This document shows positions 1-13,091 of a stretch of DNA of 64,000 bases, one piece after another (the stretch's first letter is position 1; every line of letters begins with the position of its first letter). Below the pieces are notes generated by a model. It made no database searches and had not been told where the DNA came from. It worked only from the letters and a program-made list of their open reading frames with translations. Source of the DNA: Magnetococcales bacterium (lineage in GTDB: Bacteria; Pseudomonadota; Magnetococcia; Magnetococcales; UBA8363); the NCBI GenBank assembly GCA_015228815.1, contig JADGCV010000025.1:1-64000 (forward strand). The letters run 5' to 3'. The position numbers and the translations under genes were made by a program.

Positions 1-27
1 GAATTTCCGCAAAAACCGCGGAAATTC
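1..27. repeat. 10-bp perfect inverted repeat (hairpin)
   Basis: GAATTTCCGC at 1-10 is matched by its exact reverse complement at 18-27, with a 7-base A-rich loop. No T-tract follows directly. It begins at the window edge, so it may be part of a longer structure or belong to a gene outside the window. It is followed by about three A-rich 12-bp near-repeats (49-84). Confidence 0.55.
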
Positions 28-80
28 GCTTCGGGTGAAATGGCGCGTAAAAAACAAAGTCAAAAACAAAATCAAAAACA

Positions 81-154
81 AAACCCTGGGGGCAATCCCC
101 CAGACCCCTTTTTTCTTTCAATAACTAAACCCGGAGGGTACCTGGGCAGTTACC
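81..154 (+). repeat. Dispersed terminator-like repeat, copy A
   Basis: The sequence contains CTGGGGG CAAT CCCCCAG, a 7-bp stem with a 4-base loop, followed by ACCCC and a T-rich run, which is the form of an intrinsic terminator reading on the plus strand. A second part (about 135-154) holds TACCTGGGCAGTTACC, which reappears near 50031. guaA ends downstream on the opposite strand, so this copy would serve a plus-strand gene lying before the window. Related copies lie at about 3260, 3339, 23729, 38259, 50014 and 53977. Confidence 0.65.
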
Positions 155-176
155 AATAATTTCCACGATCCTTAAA

Positions 177-3375
<3,199 letters not shown>

Positions 3376-3387
<12 letters not shown>

Positions 3388-4029
3388 TACTCGGAATCCC
3401 ACCCCGACCATATAAAGCTCCGCGCTACGGCTCCGGCTGGCCTTGGGTTTGACCACCTTGACTCGCGTAAAATCAAGATGGGCCCGCCGCACCGTTTCGT
3501 GAAATCCCGGCCCCTGGAACAGTTTGACCACCAATACGCCACCCGGACTCAACGTGGCGCGGGCAAATTCATGCGCCGCCTCGGCCAAAAGTTCACCCCG
3601 CGCCTGATCGGCAGTGGCAATCCCCGACATGTTGGGGGCCATGTCGGAAAGGACCACGTCCACCATCCGCTCGGGCGCGATCGCCTCCCGCAACTGTAAA
3701 AGCCCCACCTCCCCAAGAAAATCACCCTGGATGAACACCACCCCGTCCAATGGCGGCATCGACAACAGATCCATCGCCACCACCCGACCCCGTTCACCCA
3801 CCAATCCCGTCGCCACCTGACTCCAACCACCAGGGGCCGATCCCAGATCGACCACCGTTTTCCCCGGACCCAGAATCGCTCTCCCCGCTTCTCCGAAGGG
3901 TTGGCCAGCGATTTCCAACAACTTGTAGGCGGCCCGCGATCGATAACCATCCCGTCGCGCCTGAAGCACAAACGGATCGTGATGATGCTCCTGCAACCAG
4001 CGGCTGCTGGAAGGTCGGCGTTTGGTCAT
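3376..4029 (-). CDS. rlmE: 23S rRNA (uridine-2'-O)-methyltransferase RlmE
   Basis: FtsJ/RrmJ family SAM-dependent methyltransferase that in E. coli modifies U2552 of 23S rRNA in the late 50S subunit. In 217 residues the SAM motif VVDLGSAPGGWSQVA is clear, followed by an acidic motif in the region DVVLSDMAPNMSG and the lysine of LVVKLFQGPGF, consistent with the K-D-K-E catalytic set of the family. The N-terminal region rich in basic residues (KRRPSSSRWLQEHHHDPFV) fits RNA binding. It lies 15 bases after greA, probably in the same transcript. The last codons lie inside a long inverted repeat. Confidence 0.95.
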
Positions 4030-4044
4030 CGAATCAGGCGGGGA

Positions 4045-4527
4045 TCAATGATAATGGATCTCAAGAATTTCAAAACGGCGAATGCCTCCCGGAGCGTGAA
4101 CCTGAACCCGATCTCCCTCCTCCTTGCCAATCATGCCGCGGGCCATCGGACTGGTGATCGAAATCATCCCCTGCTCCAGATTGGCTTCATCGACGCCGAC
4201 GATCTGATAGGTTGCCTCCTCGTCGGTTTCGACGTCGGTGACGGTAACCGTGGCACCAAAAACAACTTTGCTCGATTGAATCTTGGACGGGTCGATGATC
4301 TCCGCCTGGGCCAGACGGGTCTCAAGTTCCGTAATCCGCCCCTCGTTGAAGGATTGTTGTTCCTTTGCGGCATGATATTCCGCATTTTCCGACAAATCCC
4401 CGTGTTCGCGCGCCACCGAGATGGCTTCGACGATACGGGGCCTTTCGACCGATTTGAGCCGTTTCAACTCTTCTTTGAGTTTTTCGGCGCCACGAACGGT
4501 CATTGGGATCCTTTGGGACATGATCAA
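4045..4527 (-). CDS. greA: Transcription elongation factor GreA
   Basis: Stimulates the RNA-cleavage activity of backtracked RNA polymerase. The 160-residue protein has the N-terminal coiled coil with the conserved start [19 protein letters not shown], the acidic tip residues in the [19 protein letters not shown] segment, and a C-terminal FKBP-like domain ending with the family motif [14 protein letters not shown]. Translation may start at Met1 or Met3 (MSQRIP), two residues apart. It sits between carB (40 bases upstream) and rlmE (15 bases downstream); a carAB-greA neighbourhood is seen in many proteobacteria. Confidence 0.96.
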   Translation of the reverse strand: MIMSQRIPMTVRGAEKLKEELKRLKSVERPRIVEAISVAREHGDLSENAEYHAAKEQQSFNEGRITELETRLAQAEIIDPSKIQSSKVVFGATVTVTDVETDEEATYQIVGVDEANLEQGMISITSPMARGMIGKEEGDRVQVHAPGGIRRFEILEIHYH

Positions 4528-4567
4528 ACCATCCTTAACAAGTTGTCGCGCACCAACGCCTGGGTCA

Positions 4568-7500
4568 TCAGTACACGGTGATCATGGCTTCATGTTGGAT
4601 TTCCAGGTGATAGTCCTGGAGGGCCTTGCACCGAAAGCCCGATTCCTTGATGGCCGCCATGGCCGCCACCGCCGCCCTCATGCCGGCGATGGTCGTAAAA
4701 TAGGGAATGCGCCCCAACAGGGCACTCCGACGCATGGACAGCGAATCGGCAAGGGCCGACTTGCCGTGTGTGGTGTTGAACACCAGAAGAATGTCGCCGT
4801 TTTTCATCAGATCCACGATGTCGGGACGCCCCTGGTTGACCTTGTTGACCTGAGTGACCGGCAGCCCTTCACGTCGCAAAAAGTTGGCCGTCCCTTCCGT
4901 GGCGCAGAGGGTAAACCCCATCTCCACCAGACGCCGTGCCGGTTGCAGGACGGCCCGTTTGTCGTCATCGCGAACGGAAATACAGGCCATCCCCCTTCCA
5001 CCACTCCCCGGTCGCGGCAAAATGGTCCCGGCACTTTCCTGGGCCTTGGCAAATGCCAGGGCAAAGGAATCGGCCAAACCCATCACCTCGCCGGTCGATT
5101 TCATTTCGGGTCCCAGAATCGTATCGACGCCGGGAAATTTTTCGAACGGGAAGACCGCCTCCTTGACGGCCATGTGGGCGAAGCGTGGCTCCTTCCTTGG
5201 GCCGATGTCGGCCAGCCGCCCCCCCGCCATGATCCGCGCCCCCACCTTGGCCAGCGGCACCCCGGTGGCCTTGGAAACGAACGGCACCGTCCGGGAGGCC
5301 CGCGGGTTGACCTCCAAAATATAAACCGCTCCTTGACAAATGGCAAATTGAACGTTCATCAACCCGACAACATTCAGCGCCCTGGCGAGCAATACCGTCT
5401 GTCGTTTGATCTCATCGATCAGATCCTGGCCAATGGAATAGGGCGGAAGCGAACAGGCCGAATCGCCCGAATGGATCCCCGCCTCCTCGATGTGTTCCAT
5501 GACCCCCCCGACCAGGACATCCGTCCCGTCGGCCAGGCAATCGACATCGATTTCGATGGCATCCCGGAGAAAATGATCGAGCAGCACCGGATGGTCGGGA
5601 GAGGCGCGAACCGCGGTACGCATGTACCGTTCAAGGTCGTTGGCGGCATGAACGATCTCCATCGCCCGTCCCCCCAGGACATAGGAAGGACGCACCACGA
5701 TCGGATAACCCACCGACTCGGCCGAAGCCAGCGCCTCCCCCTCGGAACGGGCAATGGCATTCTTCGGTTGTCTGAGGCCCAACCGTTCCAGGAGAACCTG
5801 AAACCGTTCCCGATCCTCGGCCTCGTCAATGGCATCGGGGCTGGTGCCGATAATGGGCGCCCCCGCCGCTTCCAGGGGTTTGGCCAGCTTGAGCGGCGTC
5901 TGTCCCCCGAGTTGCACGATGATCCCCTCGGGTCGTTCGGTTTCGACAATGTTGAGCACATCCTCGAAGGTCAGCGGCTCGAAATAGAGGCGGTCGGAGG
6001 TATCGTAATCGGTGGAGACGGTTTCGGGATTGCAATTGACCATGATGGTCTCGAATCCCCCCTCCTTGAGGGCAAAGGCGGCGTGGACGCAGCAATAATC
6101 GAACTCGATCCCCTGACCGATCCGGTTCGGCCCTCCCCCCAGAATCATGATCTTGCGCCGGGAACTGGGTTGGGCTTCGCACTGGTGTTCGTAGGTGGAA
6201 TAGAGATAGGCGGTCTGCGACGCGAATTCGGCGGCACAGGTATCGACCCTCTTGAACACCGGGACAACCCCATGGCCTTTCCGGATGCCGCGAATGGTGG
6301 TTTCCTCCGAATTCATGATCCTGGCCAGGGTCGCATCGGAAAAACCCATCCGCTTCAAGTCCCACCAGGCCTCCCGCGTCAGGTCCTGGGGGCGACGGCC
6401 ATAAAGAAGCCGTTCCTTCTCGACGATCTGCTGAATCTGATCGAGAAACCAGGGATCGATGGCGGTCACCTTGTGAATCCACGCCAGCGAACGGCCCAGG
6501 CGAAAGGCATCCGCCACCAGAAGAATACGGTCGGGGCCGGCAAAATGAAGCTGCCGCTCCAGGGCGGCATCCCGTTCCTCCCGCGATTCGAATCGTTGCG
6601 CCGCAAAGATGGGATCAAACCCCGACAACCCCGTCTCCATCGAACGCAACGCCTTGTGCATCGATTCCTTGAAGGTCCGGCCAATGGCCATCGCCTCGCC
6701 CACCGATTTCATCTGCGTCGTCAGAATCGGTTCGGCCTGGGGAAATTTTTCGAAGGTGAACCGGGGAATCTTGGTGACGACATAGTCGATCGTCGGTTCG
6801 AAGGAGGCCGGAGTCACCCCGGTGATGTCGTTCATGATCTCCGGCAGGGTATAGCCGACCGCCAGTTTGGCCGCCACCTTGGCGATGGGAAACCCCGTCG
6901 CCTTGGAGGCCAGGGCCGAGGAACGCGACACCCGGGGATTCATTTCGATGACCACCATCCGGCCATTCTGGGGATTGATGGCAAACTGGACGTTCGATCC
7001 TCCGGTATCGACGCCGACCTCGCGCAGGATGGCGATGGAAGCGTCGCGCAGTTCCTGATATTCCTTGTCGGTCAAAGTCAGGGCAGGCGCCACGGTGATC
7101 GAATCGCCGGTATGGATTCCCATCGGATCGATGTTTTCGATCGAACAGACGATGATGGCGTTATCCATCCGGTCCCGGACCACCTCCATCTCGAATTCCT
7201 TCCAGCCGATCAACGATTCCTCGATCAGGACTTCGGCGGTCGGCGAGGCGGCCAGTCCCCTGCGGACGATGGTTTCGTATTCCTCCATGTTGTAGGCCAC
7301 CCCCCCTCCGGTCCCGCCGAGGGTATAGCTGGGGCGGATGATCAGGGGAAAATTGATCTGCCGTTGAATCGCCAGGGCATCGTCCCAATTGTGGGCAAAG
7401 CCGCTCAGCGCCATTTCCAGGCCGATCCGGGTCATCGCCTTCTTGAACAGTTCCCGGTCCTCCGCCTTGGCAATCGCTTCGCGCGAGGCGCCGATCAATT

Positions 7501-7849
7501 CGACGCCATAGCGTTCCAGGACCCCCTGCTGGGCCAGTTTCATTGCCAGATTCAACGCGGTCTGCCCCCCCATGGTCGGCAGCAGCGCCTGAGGCCGCTC
7601 CATGTCGATGATCCGGGTCAGTACCTCCACGGTCAACGGTTCGACATAGGTGCGATGGGCCAGTTCGGGATCGGTCATGATGGTGGCGGGATTGGAATTG
7701 ACCAGGACGACCTGGAATCCCTCCTCGCGCAGCGCCTTGCAGGCCTGGGCCCCGGAATAATCGAATTCACACGCCTGACCGATGACGATGGGACCGGCGC
7801 CGATGATAAATATTTTCTCGATATCCTGCCGTCTGGGCATGGCCGTCAC
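4568..7849 (-). CDS. carB: Carbamoyl-phosphate synthase, large subunit
   Basis: Makes carbamoyl phosphate from bicarbonate, ATP and ammonia delivered by CarA, for pyrimidines and arginine. The 1093-residue protein (E. coli about 1073) has the two homologous synthetase halves, each with an ATP-grasp fold: the first begins [22 protein letters not shown], here seen as [17 protein letters not shown], and the second [20 protein letters not shown]. The C-terminal 140 residues form the MGS-like allosteric domain, which in the family binds UMP/ornithine. It starts 4 bases after carA ends. A long reading frame on the opposite strand is a composition shadow. Confidence 0.97.
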   Translation of the reverse strand: MTAMPRRQDIEKIFIIGAGPIVIGQACEFDYSGAQACKALREEGFQVVLVNSNPATIMTDPELAHRTYVEPLTVEVLTRIIDMERPQALLPTMGGQTALNLAMKLAQQGVLERYGVELIGASREAIAKAEDRELFKKAMTRIGLEMALSGFAHNWDDALAIQRQINFPLIIRPSYTLGGTGGGVAYNMEEYETIVRRGLAASPTAEVLIEESLIGWKEFEMEVVRDRMDNAIIVCSIENIDPMGIHTGDSITVAPALTLTDKEYQELRDASIAILREVGVDTGGSNVQFAINPQNGRMVVIEMNPRVSRSSALASKATGFPIAKVAAKLAVGYTLPEIMNDITGVTPASFEPTIDYVVTKIPRFTFEKFPQAEPILTTQMKSVGEAMAIGRTFKESMHKALRSMETGLSGFDPIFAAQRFESREERDAALERQLHFAGPDRILLVADAFRLGRSLAWIHKVTAIDPWFLDQIQQIVEKERLLYGRRPQDLTREAWWDLKRMGFSDATLARIMNSEETTIRGIRKGHGVVPVFKRVDTCAAEFASQTAYLYSTYEHQCEAQPSSRRKIMILGGGPNRIGQGIEFDYCCVHAAFALKEGGFETIMVNCNPETVSTDYDTSDRLYFEPLTFEDVLNIVETERPEGIIVQLGGQTPLKLAKPLEAAGAPIIGTSPDAIDEAEDRERFQVLLERLGLRQPKNAIARSEGEALASAESVGYPIVVRPSYVLGGRAMEIVHAANDLERYMRTAVRASPDHPVLLDHFLRDAIEIDVDCLADGTDVLVGGVMEHIEEAGIHSGDSACSLPPYSIGQDLIDEIKRQTVLLARALNVVGLMNVQFAICQGAVYILEVNPRASRTVPFVSKATGVPLAKVGARIMAGGRLADIGPRKEPRFAHMAVKEAVFPFEKFPGVDTILGPEMKSTGEVMGLADSFALAFAKAQESAGTILPRPGSGGRGMACISVRDDDKRAVLQPARRLVEMGFTLCATEGTANFLRREGLPVTQVNKVNQGRPDIVDLMKNGDILLVFNTTHGKSALADSLSMRRSALLGRIPYFTTIAGMRAAVAAMAAIKESGFRCKALQDYHLEIQHEAMITVY

Positions 7850-7853
7850 CTTG

Positions 7854-9017
7854 TCATGAATGGCGGGCGTGACGCATCAGGGTCACAAAATCGCCAAAAA
7901 GATAATGGGCATCGTGCGGACCGGGACTCGCCTCGGGATGGTATTGCACCGAGAACACCGGCAATCGATTGTGACGCATCCCCTCGATCGTGCCATCGAA
8001 CAGGGATTCGTGGGTCACCGTCACGTCGGCGGGAAGGGTGTCGCGGGAGACGACGAATCCGTGATTCTGCGATGTGATCTCGACCAGTCCCGTCCCAAGA
8101 TGGCGCACCGGATGATTGCCGCCCCGATGGCCAAATTTCAACTTGGTCGTCGTCCCCCCCAAAGCGAGGGCGAGCATCTGGTGACCCAGGCAAATGCCGA
8201 ACGTGGGCTTTTTGGTTTCGAGGATTTTTTCGATCAGACCGATTCCGTGTCGAACCGCCTCGGGGTCGCCCGGACCATTGGAGAGAAAATATCCTTCGCA
8301 ACCGCTGTCCAACAACGTCGCCGGTTCCACCCGGGACGGCCAGACCTCCAGGGAGCATCCAGCCGACACCAGGGAACGCAGAATGTTGTGCTTGACCCCG
8401 AAATCCAGCACCGCCACCTTGAACGGTGGTCCAGACTCCGCCACCGGTTCCCTGTTCCAGGGCAGCCAGACGCTGTTTTTCCAGGGAACGAGGCCGTCGC
8501 GCCAGGGATAGGATTGCTCACAGGTCACCTCGTCGGTCAGGTCCATCCCCGCCAGGCCTGGCCAGGCCCTGGTCTTGGCCAGCAACGAAGCGCCGTCGAA
8601 ATCGACCGTCGAAAGAATGCCCCTCCGGGCGCCATGTGTACGCAGCCATCCCACCAGTTGCCGGGTATCGATCCCCTCGATGGCGGGAATCCGGTGGCGT
8701 GCGAGAAATCCCGACACATCCTCCTTGGACCGCCAGTTGGAGGGAATGCGGGAAGATTCGCGCAACACAAACCCCCGAAGCCAGGGACGACGCGACTCCA
8801 TGTCCAGGGGATTGACGCCGACATTGCCGATTTGCGAAGCGGTCATGGTGACGATCTGTCCGGCGTAGGAAGGATCGCTCATGATTTCCTGGTATCCGGT
8901 CATGGAGGTGTTGAAACACACCTCGCCCACCGCTTCCCCCTCGGCGCCGCAGGCGAAGCCGTCGAACCGGGTACCGTCATCCAACATCAATACCGCCCTG
9001 TCCACGCCATGGATCAT
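7854..9017 (-). CDS. carA: Carbamoyl-phosphate synthase, small (glutaminase) subunit
   Basis: Hydrolyses glutamine and channels ammonia to CarB. The chosen ATG at 9017 gives 387 residues beginning [15 protein letters not shown], matching the family; the open frame extends 26 codons further upstream to 9095, but that extension does not look like CarA. The N-terminal CarA-specific domain is followed by a class I glutamine amidotransferase domain with the nucleophilic Cys in GICLGHQM and the His/Glu pair in YHPEASPGP. First gene of the minus-strand run carA-carB-greA-rlmE. The region upstream to 9430 is divergent and should hold the promoter. Confidence 0.96.
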   Translation of the reverse strand: MIHGVDRAVLMLDDGTRFDGFACGAEGEAVGEVCFNTSMTGYQEIMSDPSYAGQIVTMTASQIGNVGVNPLDMESRRPWLRGFVLRESSRIPSNWRSKEDVSGFLARHRIPAIEGIDTRQLVGWLRTHGARRGILSTVDFDGASLLAKTRAWPGLAGMDLTDEVTCEQSYPWRDGLVPWKNSVWLPWNREPVAESGPPFKVAVLDFGVKHNILRSLVSAGCSLEVWPSRVEPATLLDSGCEGYFLSNGPGDPEAVRHGIGLIEKILETKKPTFGICLGHQMLALALGGTTTKLKFGHRGGNHPVRHLGTGLVEITSQNHGFVVSRDTLPADVTVTHESLFDGTIEGMRHNRLPVFSVQYHPEASPGPHDAHYLFGDFVTLMRHARHS

Positions 9018-9430
9018 CGAAGACCATCCGTTCGATCGCTTTGAGTTAAGGCAAACCACCATCTTGAATCTAAACCGGTCCGGACCTTTTGCCAACCCAC
9101 AAAAAATTGTCGAAAGAATTCATCATCGACCCGTCCCACCCTTCGATCCTGTCAAACGGGGGCCGATTCCAGGAGCCGGATGCGGTATTCATCAATTTTT
9201 CCATTTTTTTTTCGTTTTCGACAATCCAGAGGCAAAACCATGTTTGATTTCCATGAATACAATTGGTTAATCTTGTTTTTTTTCCCATCGTGAACCGATC
9301 GCTTGACCGGGATGTCGCGGGCAGGAACGGGTGAACCGTTGGCGATGACATGCCAACAAGGTTATGATTCACCGACCCGGCAGCAGAAATTATGAATCGG
9401 ATCTTTCTTTTCTCCTTGAGAGGTGGTGCC
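9018..9430. other. Divergent intergenic region
   Basis: About 410 bases between carA (minus) and the cytochrome gene (plus). Open frames here are shadows and give no recognisable protein. The part 9180-9300 is AT-rich with T- and A-tracts and is the likely place for both promoters, but I could not assign boxes with confidence. No riboswitch or stable RNA was recognised. Confidence 0.5.
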
Positions 9431-9823
9431 ATGTCATCAATCGCACGCAGGACCATGCTTGGCGCATGGGTATTTCTGGGAATTTCCCTGGGGCATTCCG
9501 TGGCCGTCAATGCCGAAAACCGCGGCATGATCAGCTACAACGAGGATGTCCGACCCATTTTCCAGATTCGTTGCCTGGAATGCCATTCGGGCAACGGTTC
9601 CGGGGTCGTCGGCAGCGGCCTGAACATGGAGACCTACGAAAACCTGATGCGCGGCACCCGCTATGGACCGATCATCATTCCCGGAAACGCCATGGTCAGC
9701 AATCTCAACGTCCTGGTGGAAGGACGTGCCGGCATCCGCATGCCACACAACCGTAAACGCCTCACCACCTGCGAAATCGACATTCTGCGCGACTGGGTCA
9801 ATCAGGGGGCCAGGAACAATTAA
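9431..9823 (+). CDS. Small secreted c-type cytochrome-like protein
   Basis: Predicted periplasmic, about 130 residues. The ATG at 9431 follows GAGAGG by six bases; a further in-frame ATG lies at 9392. The N-terminus is basic and then hydrophobic (RRTMLGAWVFLGISL), ending near AVNAEN, like a Sec signal. The mature part holds one CxxCH heme-binding motif (CLECH) in the context VRPIFQIRCLECH, typical of the Planctomycete-type cytochrome C family (PSCyt), where DVRPI and a late RMP motif (here GIRMPH) recur. The Met of RMP could be the distal heme ligand. Partner and redox role are unknown; the neighbouring ugd gene gives no hint. Confidence 0.8.
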   Translation: MSSIARRTMLGAWVFLGISLGHSVAVNAENRGMISYNEDVRPIFQIRCLECHSGNGSGVVGSGLNMETYENLMRGTRYGPIIIPGNAMVSNLNVLVEGRAGIRMPHNRKRLTTCEIDILRDWVNQGARNN

Positions 9824-9915
9824 AGAGTCGTCGGCAACCCTGAACGTGTGCATGATCGCGGACCATTTCTTTATCGCAGGCAGCCATTTTCAGGTCTTGT
9901 TAAGGATTTGAACCC

Positions 9916-11232
9916 ATGCGCATCACCATGATCGGTACCGGTTATGTCGGATTGGTTTCCGGGGCCTGTTTCGCCGAATTCGGCGCCGAAGTCATCTGCG
10001 TGGATGTGGACCGTGAAAAAATCGATCGTCTGAACCAGGGAAAACTTCCCATTTTCGAAACCGGCCTGGAAGAACTGGTCCATCGCAACCACCGGGAGGG
10101 CCGCCTGCTGTTTCAGACCGATACCCGGGAAGCGGTCTCCCGAAGCGATCTGGTGTTCATCGCCGTGGGGACTCCGGAACGTCGTGGCGATGGCGCCGCC
10201 GATTTGCAGTATGTCCATCAGGCGGCGCGCGATGTGGCCCGGGGCATCGAGAAATTCACCGTGGTGGTCACCAAATCGACGGTACCGGTCGGTACCGGAC
10301 AACAGGTGGCCCGGATCATCCGCGAGGAAAACCCCGGGGCCGATTTCGAGATGGCCTCCAATCCCGAATTTTTGCGGGAAGGGGCGGCCATCGAGGATTT
10401 CATGAATCCCGACCGGGTGGTCATCGGCGTGGAATCGGAACGGGCGGCCCAGGCGCTCAAAAACCTTTACCGGCCCCTGTATCGCAGCGAAACCCCCATC
10501 CTGATCACCAACATCGCCACCGCCGAATTGACCAAGTATGCCGCCAACGCCTTTCTGGCCACCAAGATCACCTTCATCAACCAACTGGCCAATCTGTGTG
10601 AAGCCGTGGGGGCGGATGTACATCATGTGGCCAAGGGGATGGGACTGGACCGGCGGATCGGGGCACCCTTTCTGCAACCCGGACCCGGTTATGGCGGGTC
10701 CTGTTTTCCCAAGGATACCCAGGCCCTGGCCAAGACGGCCCGGGAACATGGCCAGCCGGTCGGCATCGTCGAAAAGGTGATCGAGGCCAACCAGCAGCAA
10801 AAACTGCGCATGGTAGACAAGATTGTCACGGCGCTCGGCGGGGAGGTCGCCGGTCGGCAACTGGCCATTCTTGGTCTTGCCTTCAAGCCCAACACCGACG
10901 ATTTACGCGATGCCCCCGCCCTGACCATCCTGCCCCGGCTGTTGCAACGGGGGGCGATCATCCGTGCCTTCGATCCCGAGGCGATGCGGGAAGCGGCCAA
11001 ATACCTTCCGGGAATCGAACTGGTTGCCGGTCCCTACGAAGCCTGCAAGGATGCCGATGCCGTCGTCATCCTGACCGAATGGAACCAGTTTCGCAATCTG
11101 CAACTTGACCGTCTCAAGGGATTGCTCAAACCACAACCGGACGGACGCCGTGTCTTTTGTGATTTACGCAACATCTACGAACCCAGCCTCATGAAGGAAC
11201 AGGGTTTCCACTACATCTGCGTAGGCCGTTGA
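9916..11232 (+). CDS. ugd: UDP-glucose 6-dehydrogenase
   Basis: Oxidises UDP-glucose to UDP-glucuronate with two NAD+, a precursor for capsule, exopolysaccharide or LPS sugars. The 438-residue protein starts with the Rossmann motif GTGYVGLVSGACFAEFG and contains the conserved catalytic Cys in PGPGYGGSCFPKDT, then the UDP-binding C-terminal domain (LGLAFKPNTDDLRDAP). AAGGATTT precedes the ATG. Only 3 bases separate it from the phosphomutase gene, so they are probably cotranscribed. Confidence 0.97.
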   Translation: MRITMIGTGYVGLVSGACFAEFGAEVICVDVDREKIDRLNQGKLPIFETGLEELVHRNHREGRLLFQTDTREAVSRSDLVFIAVGTPERRGDGAADLQYVHQAARDVARGIEKFTVVVTKSTVPVGTGQQVARIIREENPGADFEMASNPEFLREGAAIEDFMNPDRVVIGVESERAAQALKNLYRPLYRSETPILITNIATAELTKYAANAFLATKITFINQLANLCEAVGADVHHVAKGMGLDRRIGAPFLQPGPGYGGSCFPKDTQALAKTAREHGQPVGIVEKVIEANQQQKLRMVDKIVTALGGEVAGRQLAILGLAFKPNTDDLRDAPALTILPRLLQRGAIIRAFDPEAMREAAKYLPGIELVAGPYEACKDADAVVILTEWNQFRNLQLDRLKGLLKPQPDGRRVFCDLRNIYEPSLMKEQGFHYICVGR

Positions 11233-11235
11233 CCC

Positions 11236-12630
11236 ATGAATGCAATCAATCCGCACATTTTTCGCGAATACGACATCCGCGGCATCGCCGGAAGCGAATT
11301 GACCGAATCCCTGGTCTTCGATCTGGGCCGGATGTTTGCCAGCCGTCTGCGTGACGAGTTGGCGACGACCACGGCACCTCGGGTGGCGGTTGGTCGCGAT
11401 GGCCGTCTTTCCTCGCCACAACTGAGCCGGCAACTGGCCCTGGGGTTGGCCCAGGGGGGGGCCCGGGTCGATGATGTCGGCCTCGTCCCCAGTCCGGGGC
11501 TTTATTTCGCGATGCATCATTTCCAGGCAGACGCCGGCATCATGGTGACGGGAAGTCACAACCCATCCGACTACAATGGCCTGAAAATGGTCAAGGCAAG
11601 CCGGCCCGTCTATGGACAACAGATCCAGGATCTCAGGGAGGCCCTTGTTGCCGGAACTTTTCACGATCATCCGGGTGGTTCCATACGACAGGAGGATATT
11701 CTCGAACCGTATCTGCAACGACTCACCGCGGATTTCAGGCCGGGCCGCCGGGTCAAGGTGGTCCTTGATTGCGGCAACGGCGCCAGTGGCGTCATTGCGC
11801 CGCAATTGTTGCGGCATCTGCCCGGCATCGAGGGAGAGGCCATCCTTGCCGAGGTCGATGGTCGTTTTCCCAATCATCATCCCGATCCGACCCTGCCGGA
11901 AAATCTGCACCATCTGCGGCGGCGGATGGAGGAGACGGGCGCGGAACTGGGAATCGCCTATGATGGCGATGGGGATCGGATTGGCGCCCTGGACCACCAG
12001 GGACGGATTGTGTGGGGGGATCGGATGATGATCCTTTTTGCCCGGCAGATCCTGGCCACGCAACCCGGAGCGACCATCATCGGCGATGCCAAATGTTCGC
12101 AGGTCATGTTCGATGCCGTGGCCCGGGCCGGAGGGAAACCCTTGATGTGGAAAACGGGACATTCGCTGATCAAGACCAAGATGAAGGAAACAGGGGCACC
12201 GTTGGCGGGAGAGATGAGCGGGCATCTTTTCTTCGCCGACCGTTATCTGGGATTCGACGATGCCCTGTATGCGACGGTGCGTCTGATCGAAATCGTCGCC
12301 GAATCACCGCAAAACCTGGCGCAACGTCTTGCCGACCTGCCGGAGGTTTTTGCCACACCCGAATTGCGCATCGACTGTCCCGACGCCCGAAAATTTCAGG
12401 TCATGGCACGGATTCTCGAAGGGGAGAAAAAGAAAAAATCCGATTTTTCCGATGTCGATGGTGTTCGGGTCCGTTGTCCGGGGGGATGGTGGTTGTTGCG
12501 GGTTTCCAACACCCAACCGGCCCTCGTGGCCCGGGTCGAGGCGGAGAGTCGCCAACGGTTGTTGGAAATCCTCACGGGCCTGGAGGCCTTGTTGCAGCCG
12601 GAAGGAATCAGACTTCCCGTGTGGGAATAG
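11236..12630 (+). CDS. algC: Phosphomannomutase/phosphoglucomutase
   Basis: Alpha-D-phosphohexomutase that interconverts mannose-6-P/mannose-1-P and glucose-6-P/glucose-1-P. The 464-residue length matches the AlgC/PMM-PGM family of proteobacteria. Visible are the phospho-serine loop TGSHNPSDYNGLK, the metal-binding loop YDGDGDRIG, the sugar-specificity loop GEMSGHLFFADRYLGFDD and the C-terminal phosphate-binding region SNTQPALVARVEA. It pairs with ugd three bases upstream; together they feed nucleotide-sugar synthesis. The symbol algC is by family resemblance and manB would be an equivalent name. Confidence 0.93.
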   Translation: MNAINPHIFREYDIRGIAGSELTESLVFDLGRMFASRLRDELATTTAPRVAVGRDGRLSSPQLSRQLALGLAQGGARVDDVGLVPSPGLYFAMHHFQADAGIMVTGSHNPSDYNGLKMVKASRPVYGQQIQDLREALVAGTFHDHPGGSIRQEDILEPYLQRLTADFRPGRRVKVVLDCGNGASGVIAPQLLRHLPGIEGEAILAEVDGRFPNHHPDPTLPENLHHLRRRMEETGAELGIAYDGDGDRIGALDHQGRIVWGDRMMILFARQILATQPGATIIGDAKCSQVMFDAVARAGGKPLMWKTGHSLIKTKMKETGAPLAGEMSGHLFFADRYLGFDDALYATVRLIEIVAESPQNLAQRLADLPEVFATPELRIDCPDARKFQVMARILEGEKKKKSDFSDVDGVRVRCPGGWWLLRVSNTQPALVARVEAESRQRLLEILTGLEALLQPEGIRLPVWE

Positions 12631-12720
12631 AAGGTCGCAGCCTCGGAAAAAAGAGCGCGTGGCAAAAATCGTGACCGTTCAGCGCCCCCTCGTATTCTGG
12701 ATTGTGACTTAGGAGGCCAT

Positions 12721-12975
12721 ATGCCCGGTGCAATTGCTTTCGATACACACGTCTACGTCAAAAAACTCAAAGCCGTTGGAGTTTCCGAGGAACAAGCTGA
12801 AGTTCAGGCTGAAACCTTGGCACAACTGATTGATGAACGGTTGGCTACCAAACAGGATTTGGAACGCGGCCTTAAAGAGTTGGAAATGCGGTTAACCCAT
12901 ACATTGACCGTGCGACTTGGCGGTATGCTGGTGGTTGGCGTTACCGTAGTGGCTGCCTTGGTTAAAATTCTCTGA
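12721..12975 (+). CDS. Short DUF1640-like coiled-coil membrane protein
   Basis: 84 residues: a helical region rich in Glu/Gln/Leu (VSEEQAEVQAETLAQLID, ATKQDLERGLKELEMRL) predicted as a coiled coil, then one C-terminal membrane segment (LGGMLVVGVTVVAALVKIL). This matches the layout of DUF1640/CCDC90-like proteins, in which FD.H..V..L...G....QA at the N-terminus is typical. It is shorter than the usual 110-200 residues, so the coiled coil is abbreviated. A strong ribosome site AGGAGG precedes the ATG. In many genomes such genes lie beside mobile or toxin genes; here a BrnT-like remnant follows immediately. Confidence 0.75.
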   Translation: MPGAIAFDTHVYVKKLKAVGVSEEQAEVQAETLAQLIDERLATKQDLERGLKELEMRLTHTLTVRLGGMLVVGVTVVAALVKIL

Positions 12976-13088
12976 ACTTGTCTCCATTGAACATCGACGA
13001 ACAACGGTTTCTGACTCTGGGCCTGCTGTGCGGTCATGTGGTAGTCGTAGCGCACACCGAGCGGGACGAACATTGGCCTGCCGCATAG
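12975..13088 (+). pseudogene. Remnant of a BrnT-like toxin gene
   Basis: No start codon context is present, but the frame read from 12975 to the TAG at 13086 gives NIDEQRFLTLG, then a hydrophobic strand HVVVVAHTERDEH, which closely follows the core of BrnT ribonuclease toxins (EERW..LG...G..LLVVVHTERG). The first half of the protein is missing, and after DEH the frame ends at WPAA-stop instead of the usual IRIISARKA. I read it as a decayed toxin fragment with no adjacent BrnA antitoxin. The identification rests on a short stretch and was made by eye. Confidence 0.55.
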
Positions 13089-13091
13089 ATA

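Noticed and set aside
4421-8077. A 1218-codon open frame on the plus strand opposite carB and greA
   Set aside because: It is a composition shadow of highly conserved carB on the other strand. Its translation is rich in His, Arg, Gly and Pro with no domain.
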